From contig BTRK01000004.1 in assembly GCA_036245805.1 (NCBI GenBank), positions 41,380,907 to 41,444,906 of the forward strand: a stretch of 64,000 bases of DNA, written 5' to 3'. The notes beneath the pieces are model-generated. The model was given only the letters and a program-made list of their open reading frames with translations, searched no databases and was not told the origin of the DNA. Position 1 is the stretch's first letter. Every line of letters begins with the position of its first letter. Made by a program: the position numbers and the translations under genes. Shown piece after piece: positions 54,672 to 64,000 of this stretch. The DNA is from Pristionchus mayeri. Taxonomy: Eukaryota; Nematoda; Chromadorea; Rhabditida; Neodiplogasteridae.

Positions 54672-56640
54672 CTATCCCTTGAGAATCTCCTTGAATACGG
54701 CAGACTGAGGGCGAGAATTGTCGAATACGTACTGTCGGCCAGGAGTCTTCTTGAACAGCACTGGCTCCTCATGCGCTTCGACAAAGGGCGGCTCCTTGTA
54801 GTCGCGATCATACATCGTGCCCTAAGTAATTCAAAATATCGTCAGTGACTAAAGAATCGAAGCACTTACGGGAGGAACAGGTTCGACGATAGAACGATCG
54901 ACCAAGTTGCGCACTATGATCACAGCTTTGTTGTTGACGAATCCGCGTGAGCCGGAGAAGACCCGAACCTTAATGATTATATAGTGTACAAAATAAATTG
55001 AATTTCGAGATACTCCTATACCTTGTCCGATTCTCGAGCTCGCGACAAGGCGACGTACAGCTGGCCATGTGAGAAGACATTGTTCTTGAGGATGATTCCT
55101 GCTCTTTCGAAGGTCTGTCCTTGAGCCTGAAATAAAGTTATTAGGTCAGGATTACGGTACTCGATGCACCTTATTAATGGTCATGGCGTAGCACGGTCTG
55201 TCAGGGATCTGGAGCCGTACGAAATGCCTGTTCTATTTAGATCCCTTGGTTGGTGGGTCCGTATTGAGTTTGGAAAGCCACACGATATCTCCAGCAAATT
55301 CAGTCGTGAGCAGTTTGCATTCGATGTAATGGTCATGCATACGAATTACCTACATAAATTACCTATGATCAGTGACTTAGATATACATACTATAGAAACC
55401 TCGAGCCGTGATCCATTGCAGAGACCGCGAGAAACACAGATATTACGGAGCAGAATTACAATCATTCCGATCTAAATTATCGTTGGTATGGCGACAGTAC
55501 ATAATAATAATGCAAACCCGGAGCTTCAGCTCATACGGAGGCATCCCGGACTCCATCACATCCTTGAAATACTCGGGTACAACTTGCATGCCGACCGTAT
55601 CGCGAGGTGTATCGATAGCCGTGTACACTCGCATCGGGCCTTCCAGCTTATCGAATACCTTGAAAATGTTCGATAACAATTAATCACAGACTAATCGCTC
55701 GCCTTATCATTGATTTCAGTAGTTTCTGCGTTGAGCGTGCACAGAACACACCTCTTGGCCAGTTCCTCTGCCTAATAGAAAATAGATTCTGAACATTATC
55801 GCCCCGTCCATTACACACCTTGATGCTCATGTCGGGATAGATGAAATCGACTACTTCGTCGACAGTGCGCATGATGCATTTCGGTGCGAGCCGTACAAAA
55901 GGTGTGATGATTCCATTCGAAAATCCGTTTCCAACATTCTCGAGCAATTTTTTAATACACCGGATCCTTTTGGGCTCTCATGTTCTCGGACAGTGTGAGC
56001 ACCTATTTCTGTCAATGGAACTTGAGATATTGAAATATCCGATACCTTGAATGAATCCCACAGCGGGCCCTCTTGAGAGTGTGCAACGCAGCATCGTGAC
56101 TCGATCCTCCAGGGACAACGGGTAGGAGCTGCTTCCAGTCTCCTCCTGCAACATATAACCTTTCTAATCTATACAGACAAAAAACTGCACGAACCAAGGA
56201 GAATAATCTTCCCTCCGAACGGTAAGTCCTGTTCAGTGATGTCCCTCAGGAGTTGATCAATGGCTTTGAACACGAATCGACTGGCCATCGTTGCCTCGTC
56301 AATGATGAAGACTGAAGTCCGACGGATCTCCTCGGCGTATTCCGAATTCGTATCCATCTACAGAGAAGGGTAAAGATGCATAGTGATTAGATTACCGATA
56401 CCAACCATTGATCGAGCCGTGCTCAGCGTTGAGAGGTAACTTGAAATACCGATGAGCCGTCGTTCCATTGATGAGCAATGTCGCAGCTATGCCAGTAGTC
56501 GCAATCATCTTGACTGGAATCTGTCTGCACATCAGTCGATGATAGATGACACTTAAAAAATGAGAAAAATAAATGAATATACGGAATGAGCATATTACCG
56601 ATATACATAGGTCTTCCCACAGCCTCCACTTCCTTGCAAG
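54672..56640 (-). other. RepHel Pif1-like SF1 helicase domain, disrupted
   Basis: Motif I GSGGCGKT (about 56611-56632), Ia ATTGIAATLLINGTTAHRYF, II FIIDEATMA (56289-56310), III GGDWKQLLPVV split by an intron near 56160-56200, then LSENMR, GLCNGSRL style block at about 55400-55440 (IGMIVILLRNICVSRGLCNG), motif V MTINKAQGQTF and VI LYVALSRARE (55029-55060). The C-terminus is short and ends 54674. The stop at 55233 and the frame changes above fall in this domain. Confidence 0.85.
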
Positions 56641-59600
56641 AAAAAGCAATTGCCTTCTTCGCCTTTCCCGTTGCTCTCGACAGCCTTCAAAATCGTCTCG
56701 TACGCAGCACTTTGTCCGTCGTTGAGTGATCTCTCCATATTGTCCGCTTCCGCTTCGTCATCTCGAGGAGCTGGCATCTTCACTTGATCGAGTGCCACTT
56801 GGATGTCGGCACGACTGAGCTCGATGATGGGCGAACGAGAAGGGAGGTGGAAATGTGCGAGAGTGAAGCCGTGCTCAGTGAGAAGGTATTCGATGTGGTA
56901 TAGAGCGGCCTCTCGCCCTCTGACTGGATCATTCTTGAAGCGGGGCTCGTAGAAGTGCTGCTCGAACGTATCAAAGAGACTCCTCGGGTCTTGAACGCCA
57001 CCGAATACGAGAATGGTTACGAACAGAGCTCGTAGCCGATTGGGGAACACGTTGTGAATGGCCTCGGCAAGACACACTTGGAATTCTACTTGGTCGTCCA
57101 TCAGACCGAGCGCTCTCGCAGCATCATGGTTGGTCAGGTAGCGGTGACCATCGACTATATCAGATATACAGTTAAACCCAGACGACCCTCTACACGCATA
57201 CCGGTTCTCAATTCCTCGAAAGAAGTCGGTCCTCGCTGATGCATCGCAAGGAGCCGTACAGCAAATTGCTCGGGGAATCGTGGCGAGACAGGCTTCATTC
57301 GCACCACATTCTTCTCCTCCTTATCGATCTTGTACTTCACCCACTTGCAGTGCTGAGCCGTCTTCTCGAATCGGAAGTGCAATGGAATCTCCTTGTACGT
57401 CAACTTGAGAGCGATCTTGTTCTCACTCCCAGGCTGCTTCGCTTCCTCATTCAGATCAAACCAGGCCATGAGCTTTGACTTGAGCCGTCCATCTTCCACC
57501 TGCAACAACATTTATGATATTTATTCCGTCATCGCTTTCGTACCTTCTTTGCAACAAGTTCCTCCTCTCCCTTCTTGAAATAGACTGGCATCTCTCCTTC
57601 GATGTGCACGGGAAGATGCACGACCTACAAGCAGATGTCATTACCCCGTCATACGAAAATATTTTCTTACAGTATGAGACAATGCAGAGAGCCAGTAACC
57701 AGAAATCAACCATGCCGCCTCACTCGCAGTCATCTGCCGAAACACTTCTACCATGATTGCCTCATCATAAGCCGTCAATCTCTCTCCGGGCTTAGCGACA
57801 ATTCCCTCCTATGAAGTGTATTTTCAGATGCCTCAGAAGAAAAGATAACGAACCCTTCTCATCACATGCTCCATCCTGTCCATGCACTGCTTCCACTGGT
57901 CTCTCGTTCCCTTCACCCCTCGAGGCGCCATCACACAAGTCGAGTCGTTCTTGCCAGCATGAACAGAAACCTGAGCGGGCTTCCCATCCGAGCCGTCGTC
58001 AACTTGATATGACTCGATAAAGGATGCGAGAGCCTTATCGAATCCCTGATCATGATACTTCTCCACAGATTCACAAGGTTTCTGAACCTTATAGATATAC
58101 TTATATATGTATTTGACGACGTCAACAGTGGTCACTGCCTCACAGTTAATGTGGCAGCCGTACTTGTTGAGCAAGAACGGGTTGTATGGGACTACGTACC
58201 GATTATCAGCCACAACCTGATTATTATTGGTATAGATAAACAAATGAATTCCCAAATTACAGTGTACCTCTTTTCTTCCTCGCTTGATCGTGCACTTGAC
58301 ACGGTCATCAGGTCGATGATATTCGACCTTTAGATACCATAACAATACACATAAATACACCATATATATGCTTACCTTCCCTCCATCCGTAGTGCTCGTG
58401 TGGTCGTTGAAGGGCATCGGAAAATTCTTGGTGCATCGAGTATGGAGTCGATTAGCAGCACGAGCCGTACGAACTTGGCAATTCGCGTCGGAGACACCTG
58501 GAACATAATATAATTAAAGTGAGACGAAATTGCACCCACCAATGCATGAGCTGTGAATCATGTGCTTGCACACGTTCTCTCTGAACCTCTTCTTCTGCTC
58601 GTAGTCTGGGTCATCGAGAGCTGGCGCTGGCGGAATAGTTGCCTTTATGACATTATCGATTTTTTCGGAGGTGTCGAGATTAGAGCCGTCCTGTAACAGA
58701 AGCAATAGAGATTATATCGATAATCTATGATACCTTCAGTGTAATGAGCATGTGCATATGGGGCATGCCCCTTTTCTGGAATTCTATTGAATAGCAGTAT
58801 GCCAGTACGGGGCCGAATAGCTCGTTCTCGATAACATCCGTAAGAAGTTCCTATGATTTATGAGATATATATGCATAGGGAACATGCCAAAACCTGCATT
58901 TTCAGATGGAACACTTCATTCACTAGAAAGGCATTCGATTGCCAAGTCGAATTTGGAAGTTTGTTGTTCTTTATTTCCTCCCATTCCGGATCACCAGTCA
59001 TGGTGAGGAAGATGTCGGGTTTTCCGCACTAAATATCCCATTAAAAACGCTTACACATAATAATAATACCTCATGCATCACAGCCATCGCATTCTCGAAT
59101 TGTTCTCTATACCAAGCCGTAGATTGAACAGCTGAGCCGTGCAACTGGAACGCATATCCCAAATTGAACCCCTGAAATGATCTAAATCATTTAATGACTA
59201 TTACGACGTTAAGAGACCTTCCGAGCAGCAGCTTTGGCATGAATCTGATATGTCAGAGTCGAGTAATGAGTTCCTCTTAACTTGATCAAATGATCACGAA
59301 TGTTGTCGTTACGTTGACGAACGATTCGGAGACATTGATCGATAATGTATAATTGACCGAGATACTCAAGTACTGTAACGAATGCACAATGATGAGATAA
59401 AAAGATGAAACTGAATACCGGGTGAAAATTGGGATCTCGGATCTGCATCTGATGTTGAACGAACTGTCGACGAGATACATAGATGTGCTTCCCTCCCAGG
59501 TTCTGAACCGGCGTATGCTTCTTGCTCTTGTCCTCCTTCTCCTGCTTTGCTTTCTGCTTCTCTTTGAGAGCCGAGCCGATATCACGTTGCACCATATCCT

Positions 59601-62600
59601 CCTCTTCCTCATCACTTTCCATGTTATCTACAAACATATAACCTATTAATGCAACATTAACTTATGAAGATTACCATCATGCTGAGAGAGACGAGCCGTG
59701 AGTCGAAACTTATCGATTTCTGGCACTCCCTTTCGATAGGACGGATCATTAAGCACCTTGGCTATTTCACGATCTACATCCGCTTGCAGCCGTGATCACT
59801 CTTTAATGAAATTATTAACAATAAATGGACGTGCATTCCTACCCTCATCGTCGCCTTCGTAATCTCTGATCATGGATGCAGCTGACTTCTCCAGGAATAC
59901 TACAATTGAACAATTTACTATCGTGATTAATTATGCTGATAATTACGCACTATCAGCGAGATGATGCAGATATTGCTTCTTCGACCACAGTTCCCGATCC
60001 AAGAACGATAGATCGATTTTCAAGTTCTCAATCGCCTTATCATCCTTGAATAGCCGTCTAATGAGCCGGTCATTCCCACTCGTCCTCATCCGCAGGCAGT
60101 CGACTATAGGTAATTATTTTCCATGGACAATGATACCTACACTAACCCTTGAATTTCCGTAGCTTCTTATTCTGCATTGCGAGCCGTGATTCCTTCAGGA
60201 GAGCCAAATCGACCAATTCCTTCTCACGCTTCCTACGCTCCTCTTTCCGTGCAGCATCGTCGACGAGGACAGCATATGAAAGGTATTCTTGATCTTACAG
60301 AAAAAGCAAAATAGTTAGTACCATCATCTGATTCAGCGGCTCCTTCAGGGGGAGGGGGTGGGACATCTTCATCATCGGAATCTACAAACAAGAAGTTAGA
60401 GCTGGTAGGCGGAGCATCGTCAAGTGGAATCTCTTCGATCACATCATCATCATCTATTTCATTGTGAGCCGTACGACGAATCTACAATGGAAAAAATGCT
60501 ATCAATAAGTCTAACGAAAATAACCTGATCCTTTCCATCTGAATCCACCAGGTTCTCCTCGTCAGAAGACGAAACGTCCTCTCCGTTTCCACGAAGATAC
60601 ACCTTGTACTCCCGTCGTGCAGACTCGTAATCGACAACACCGTTATCAAGCTCCATCTCGTCGTGTAGAAGTTCAAACGGAAAAGGATACTCGTGGTTGA
60701 ACTGGTCAATGCAAGCTTGCTCGTATCCGTACGTATTGCACATCGCCTCGAAGTCCTTCAGAGATGCTTCTTGATTGAATTCAGGGCTTGGATTCCAGGG
60801 TCCGGGAGATGGCGAGCCGTATTTGATCCTCTTCCGAACATAGTTCACTCCGAGCTTGTACACCTTTCGCAGGTATCCAGGATTCCCGTGGAAATGAAGC
60901 AGAGGGTACTCGAAGGGATCGATGTATGGATTGAAGAATGCGAGGGAATCGAGCCGTCCTCCAAATTGGCGATGCTTGATCACAATGGACATCTTTCCAG
61001 GTCCTCCATCCGGATCCATCGTGTACAATGCTGACTGCATCTCTTGCTTCGGTTGTGTGTAGCATCCACGGTGACTCTGCCCACTGAAGTTGACCTCCTC
61101 GGGTGTCCGTAGCACGAGCAAGACGTTCCGAACTTCTCCATTCGCCTCGACTTGATCAGCGAATATCTCCACTGCACACTTGTACTGCTTCACCAAGTGG
61201 TTGGCCTCTTGAAGAAGAAAATGAAGATTCCGAACGATCCGTGGTCTGAGGAAATTCGCCAGAACCGGATTGGAAAGTCGGTATTTCGTGGCCTCATTGA
61301 CGTCGTACTTGTACAGCTGATGGTATTGAGGGATCTCCTTCCCATGAGGAAGACTCGAACCAGCAGACTTATGTGCAATACAGCCGTGAACCTAATTTTA
61401 GCAATAGTGTCATTACTACATATTCCGAGGGTACCTTCATGAACGGATGAGAGTTTGCAGTAATTTCGCGATTATAACAAAGAGCTCCCATTGCAACGGA
61501 AGCGTTATAACCGTATTCTGAGAATGAAAATGACCTACACCAGGAACCCTTACTCTCCTCACCTCGCGAAAGTGCATATTCTCCAAGATCAATTCACGAA
61601 CATACTCAGGCTGGTCTACGGGAGGTGGAATGAGCACCTTGCCCCTTGCACAACACTTCAACTTGCTGTACGTTTGCGCATCGCAGTGTTCACACTTCTA
61701 TAGTAGACATCACATTGTTTGGACGAATACAAATAACGGAATACCATTCTCGGTCCGAGCCGTAAGAGTTCAGGCACTTCGTTATTGATGTTGCTGAAGT
61801 CCTTGAGCCGTGGAGGCATCACGTGGCTCTTCATCTTGTTCATGGTTGGGTACTGCTTGCGCCTAAATATATCTCTTTTAAGTGGTTACAAAACACGAAG
61901 CATACACTGAAGCACTATCGATTGCTGCACGACGAGCACTAATTTCGGCTAAATCAGAACCGCGTTCAAGAACTTCAACGTTTTCTGAAAAAAAACTGAT
62001 GAGTAATACAGGTCATGTATATAGACGAAAATACCAGCTTCTACATCGTCTCCTTCATCCATTTCTACATCGTGCGACTCATCATCCACTAAATAATATG
62101 ATCTCCCAACGTATACTCATAACAGCAATACCTTCTCGCGTTTCGTCTCGAGCCGTCTTATTCTCCTCGCCGTGTAGTGGCATCTCCTCATCCTGTAATG
62201 ATTGCAATACGTTCATGTTACATAAGTGCTAAACCAACAGAACTGTCCTTCCTCAGATACGAATTGTGAAACAAGCGTCGTCTGTTTATTGGTCGCCGGA
62301 TCCACTTCTTGTCATAATCCTCCATCGACTCGAGGGGATCTCGACGGAATTGCGGACGTGGCAGAGAAACAAGTTGAGATGGAGGTTCGCGAAAAGTGCG
62401 ATTTCGTTTCGATTGTGGTGGTCGTACTGAATTTTATATGTGACACAGACTTATGAAACAGCACTAACTCTCGTCGTCCTGCGACTCCTGACTGGACAGC
62501 CCGAGGTCACCGAGTTGACTGCTCAAACCGAACGAAGGAGTAGCAACGTACGAGCCGGGAGTACAGGAGTGAGAGGGCGTTTCGAGCCGTGAACCTGAGA

Positions 62601-64000
62601 AAGGCAATATGAGTGATATAATTTCTTTCCGTTCCATACACTTTTGGTGGCGAGCCGTTGGAGTAGCAAACGAGTTCGAAGGTTCATCATCGGACAAATT
62701 GTTCTCCTCTTTCTTTCTTCTCTCATAATTCATCCTATTATTCTCCTGCTTCACCAACTTCTTTCTTCGCGTTTCATAAGCTTCATCGTTCGACTCGCCT
62801 GCATAGTTCTACTTCCTGCCATAAGACAAGGAAATATACATACTTCGTCTTCCTCGTTCGTCTTATTTTCCACAACCAGCTTCCCCGTCTTCTTCGCATA
62901 ATTCTTCCGGGAATATCCACTCTGCCTCTTTCTCATTTCTGTTCGCACTACTATCACAAAAATAAATTGCCACGATGAAATATCTATATACTCACGATCA
63001 CTTTCGACGTCACTCTCCTGACTGATCGAATCGAGCGATTGGAAACTGGATTGAGAACTGCTTCGAGCCGTGATAGATTGATATCGAGATACGAGCCGTG
63101 ATTCTATAATTACATATATTTTTTTGCGATTGCACCCACATTCCTTCCTCCCCTATCTTATTTCTTCCTCAACATGAGGAGAGTCAATGATCTTGTATAA
63201 ACACATAAGAAAATTATTCGTTTTTCGTTGCGCCGCCGAGCGTAGATAAAATATAATATATAGCAGTAACTGAATCATACCTCGAATCGTAGGAGTTGCG
63301 AACACGAAAGAGTCGTCAGTATCTTGAGTATTCAAAACATCAATACTGCCATCCACCTCAAGCACACGCATTATTGTGAAAAATATTTACTAGAACTCAC
63401 CAAATCCTTCTGACTCTCCTCCAACGCTTTCTTCTTGGCGGCCTGCTTTTGCTTGCTCACCCTCCACTTTTCTCTCTGTTGATCAGCTGACAACTCTCGC
63501 TTATTCGGACGACCTTTCTGACTACTTGTAGGACCCGCAAACTCATTCCAGTTCCGAGACTCAGCATCACTAGCGAGTGCAGGATCACGAGCCGTCTGCG
63601 AGGACCATGGAAACTTCCGATTCACCCGTATCCGTTCCACGAACTGACAACTGCTCCTGCAGGTGTATGTGAATTACGCAGTCAACAAAAACCCTCACCT
63701 CCTTCAACAATTTCTTCTTTGCGTACTGGCTCTTGCTTCGTTCTCTCCACACCGCTCTCCGCTCTTCATCAGATAACTGTTTGTTCACCGGTCGACCTCT
63801 CCGATTATTGAGCGAGCCGTTCGACGGGATCTCATCGAGAGACTCAACGCCGTTTGCGAGTGATTGAATATGAGCCGGCTGTGAAGATACATCCGGCCCA
63901 TCCGTGTGCAATTCAGCCGTTGGCAGCTGCATTCAATATACATTTAATCGCACAATCACTCCAATCAGCATACCTCCGACTTTCCTCCAGCCCTCTGTTT
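54672..64000 (-). CDS. Helitron Rep/helicase transposase (RepHel), partial and probably disrupted
   Basis: Multi-domain transposase for rolling-circle transposition, in at least 15 exons with introns mostly 43-60 nt (e.g. GT..AG at 61393-61436; a possible GC-AG intron near 55690). The protein starts beyond the right edge. Order: AT-hook-like basic repeats, zinc-finger-like CEHC..CC segment, Helitron-type N domain, HUH Rep, linker, Pif1-type helicase, stop TAG at 54672-54674. Breaks: an in-frame TAG at 55233-55235 just before helicase motif MTINKAQGQTF; a frame change near 55945-55965 (between LSENMRAQKD and LLENVGNG); and apparently two more near 56070-56120, where conserved blocks (LPVVPG, RVTMLRCTL, GPLWDSFK) fall in different frames. 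The Rep half shows no break I could find. Probably a recently inactivated copy, unless these are sequencing errors. Confidence 0.88.
56640..57810 (-). other. RepHel linker between Rep and helicase
   Basis: Contains TASEAAWLISGYWLSALSHT then VVHLPVHIEGEMPVYF, and LLAMHQRGPTSFEELRTGMR, DGHRYLTNHDAARALGL and RALFVTILVFGGVQDP. These are the conserved Helitron linker blocks (SxxEAxWRIxxF, LPVHL, GLLxDDxEW, LRxLFVxIL). The frame is open apart from introns. Confidence 0.75.
57833..59640 (-). other. RepHel HUH endonuclease (Rep) domain
   Basis: FVQHQMQIRDPNFHP and YLGQLYIIDQCLRIVRQR open the domain; then GKPDIFLTMTGDPEWEEI (Rep motif 1), EFQKRGMPHMHMLITLK with the His-Met-His metal ligands at 58752-58760 (motif 2), MIHSSCIGG and CTKNFPMPF, VVPYNPFLLNKYGCHINCE, and DVVKYIYKYIYK at about 58090-58123 with the paired catalytic tyrosines (motif 3). 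All catalytic residues expected for DNA nicking and joining are present. Confidence 0.88.
60459..61850 (-). other. RepHel zinc-finger-like and Helitron N-domain region
   Basis: KCEHCDAQTYSKLKCCARGK (about 61698-61637) supplies a CxxC..CC zinc-ligand pattern and is followed by VLIPPP, as in Helitron proteins. After the 43-nt intron 61393-61436 the text VHGCIAHKSAGSSLPHGKEI then PQYHQLYKYD matches the conserved HGxxxHxxGSLLP..QLY block. The frame 61196-60459 continues with RQFGGRLDSLAFFNPYIDPF and YPLLHFHGNPGY, the PLxYPLLFPxG block. Confidence 0.8.
62464..64000 (-). other. RepHel N-terminal region: repeated GRP / basic-helix segments
   Basis: Two related segments, NNRRGRPVNKQLSDEERRAV followed by WRERSKSQYAKKK (exon 63926-63699) and KGRPNKRELSADQQREKW followed by RVSKQKQAAKKK (exon 63643-63401). 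A third (KQRAGGKSE) begins at the window edge. GRP with flanking basic residues resembles an AT-hook, and the basic helix recalls STPR-type repeats of some Helitron proteins; both comparisons are tentative. The remainder to 62464 is low-complexity, Ser/Glu-rich. Confidence 0.55.

Larger units (their letters stand above)
54340..63820 (+). promoter_or_regulatory. Strand-specific heptamer array GAGCCGT (28 copies)
   Basis: Exact GAGCCGT starts at 54340, 54615, 55212, 55403, 55888, 56414, 56454, 57251, 57355, 57482, 57990, 58462, 58683, 59134, 59693, 60181, 60466, 60814, 60951, 61757, 61805, 62150, 62584, 62652, 63065, 63093, 63589 and 63814. I noticed no copy in the other orientation and, elsewhere in the window, one (about 43935). 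Chance would give less than one per strand here. It reads ACGGCTC in the gene's sense. Flanking bases vary. Function unknown; see findings. Confidence 0.85.
54340..64000 (-). mobile_element. Helitron (rolling-circle transposon), 3' part; 5' end outside the window
   Basis: Defined by the RepHel gene and by the heptamer GAGCCGT, which is dense from 54340 to the last copy at 63814 and nearly absent elsewhere in the window. Neither the 5' TC terminus nor the 3' CTRR terminus was located. The element therefore exceeds 9.6 kb. Confidence 0.85.

Overview
The window looks like a nematode chromosome segment. Genes are split by very short introns (often 43-60 nt) with TTTNCAG-type acceptors, the background is AT-rich, and inverted-repeat elements are very dense. 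The species was not identified; a rhabditid or diplogastrid worm is an inference. A 500-N scaffold gap lies at 36736-37235.

Region by region. 1-8571 (+): most of an ABCC/MRP-type ABC transporter, with the 5' end outside the window. Both nucleotide-binding domains are readable and no break was found; a mariner-like remnant sits in one intron. 8.7-34 kb: largely non-genic DNA with hAT-like elements showing exact 8-bp target duplications, mariner-sized TIR elements, small MITEs, and several large foldback (inverted-repeat) elements at 15.2-16.8, 20.7-22.8, 23.85-27.0 and 29.8-31.5 kb. A weakly supported multi-exon gene may lie at 10.8-12.6 kb. 34.5-37.3 kb: a 120-bp satellite followed by a 39-bp tandem repeat that is a phased array of heat-shock-element pentamers, running into the gap and flanked by an inverted repeat. 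38-44.8 kb: small TIR/foldback elements (one carrying a tRNA-like sequence) and exon-like fragments. 44864-51466: three apparently identical 2204-bp tandem units. 51.5-54.3 kb: mostly unassigned, with one exon-like paralogue of a 42.7 kb fragment.

54.3-64 kb (-): the 3' part of an autonomous Helitron. Its RepHel gene runs off the right edge. AT-hook-like N-terminal repeats, the zinc-finger-like segment, the HUH Rep endonuclease with paired tyrosines and the Pif1-type helicase can all be read in order. The helicase part carries an in-frame stop and probable frameshifts, so this copy is probably decaying.

The most unusual signal is a strand-specific heptamer, GAGCCGT on the + strand (ACGGCTC in the Helitron sense strand). 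It occurs 28 times in 9.5 kb, falls in all three codon frames, and every copy inside the gene is in a predicted exon. I know of no described function. The heat-shock-element array beside the satellite is the second most interesting feature.
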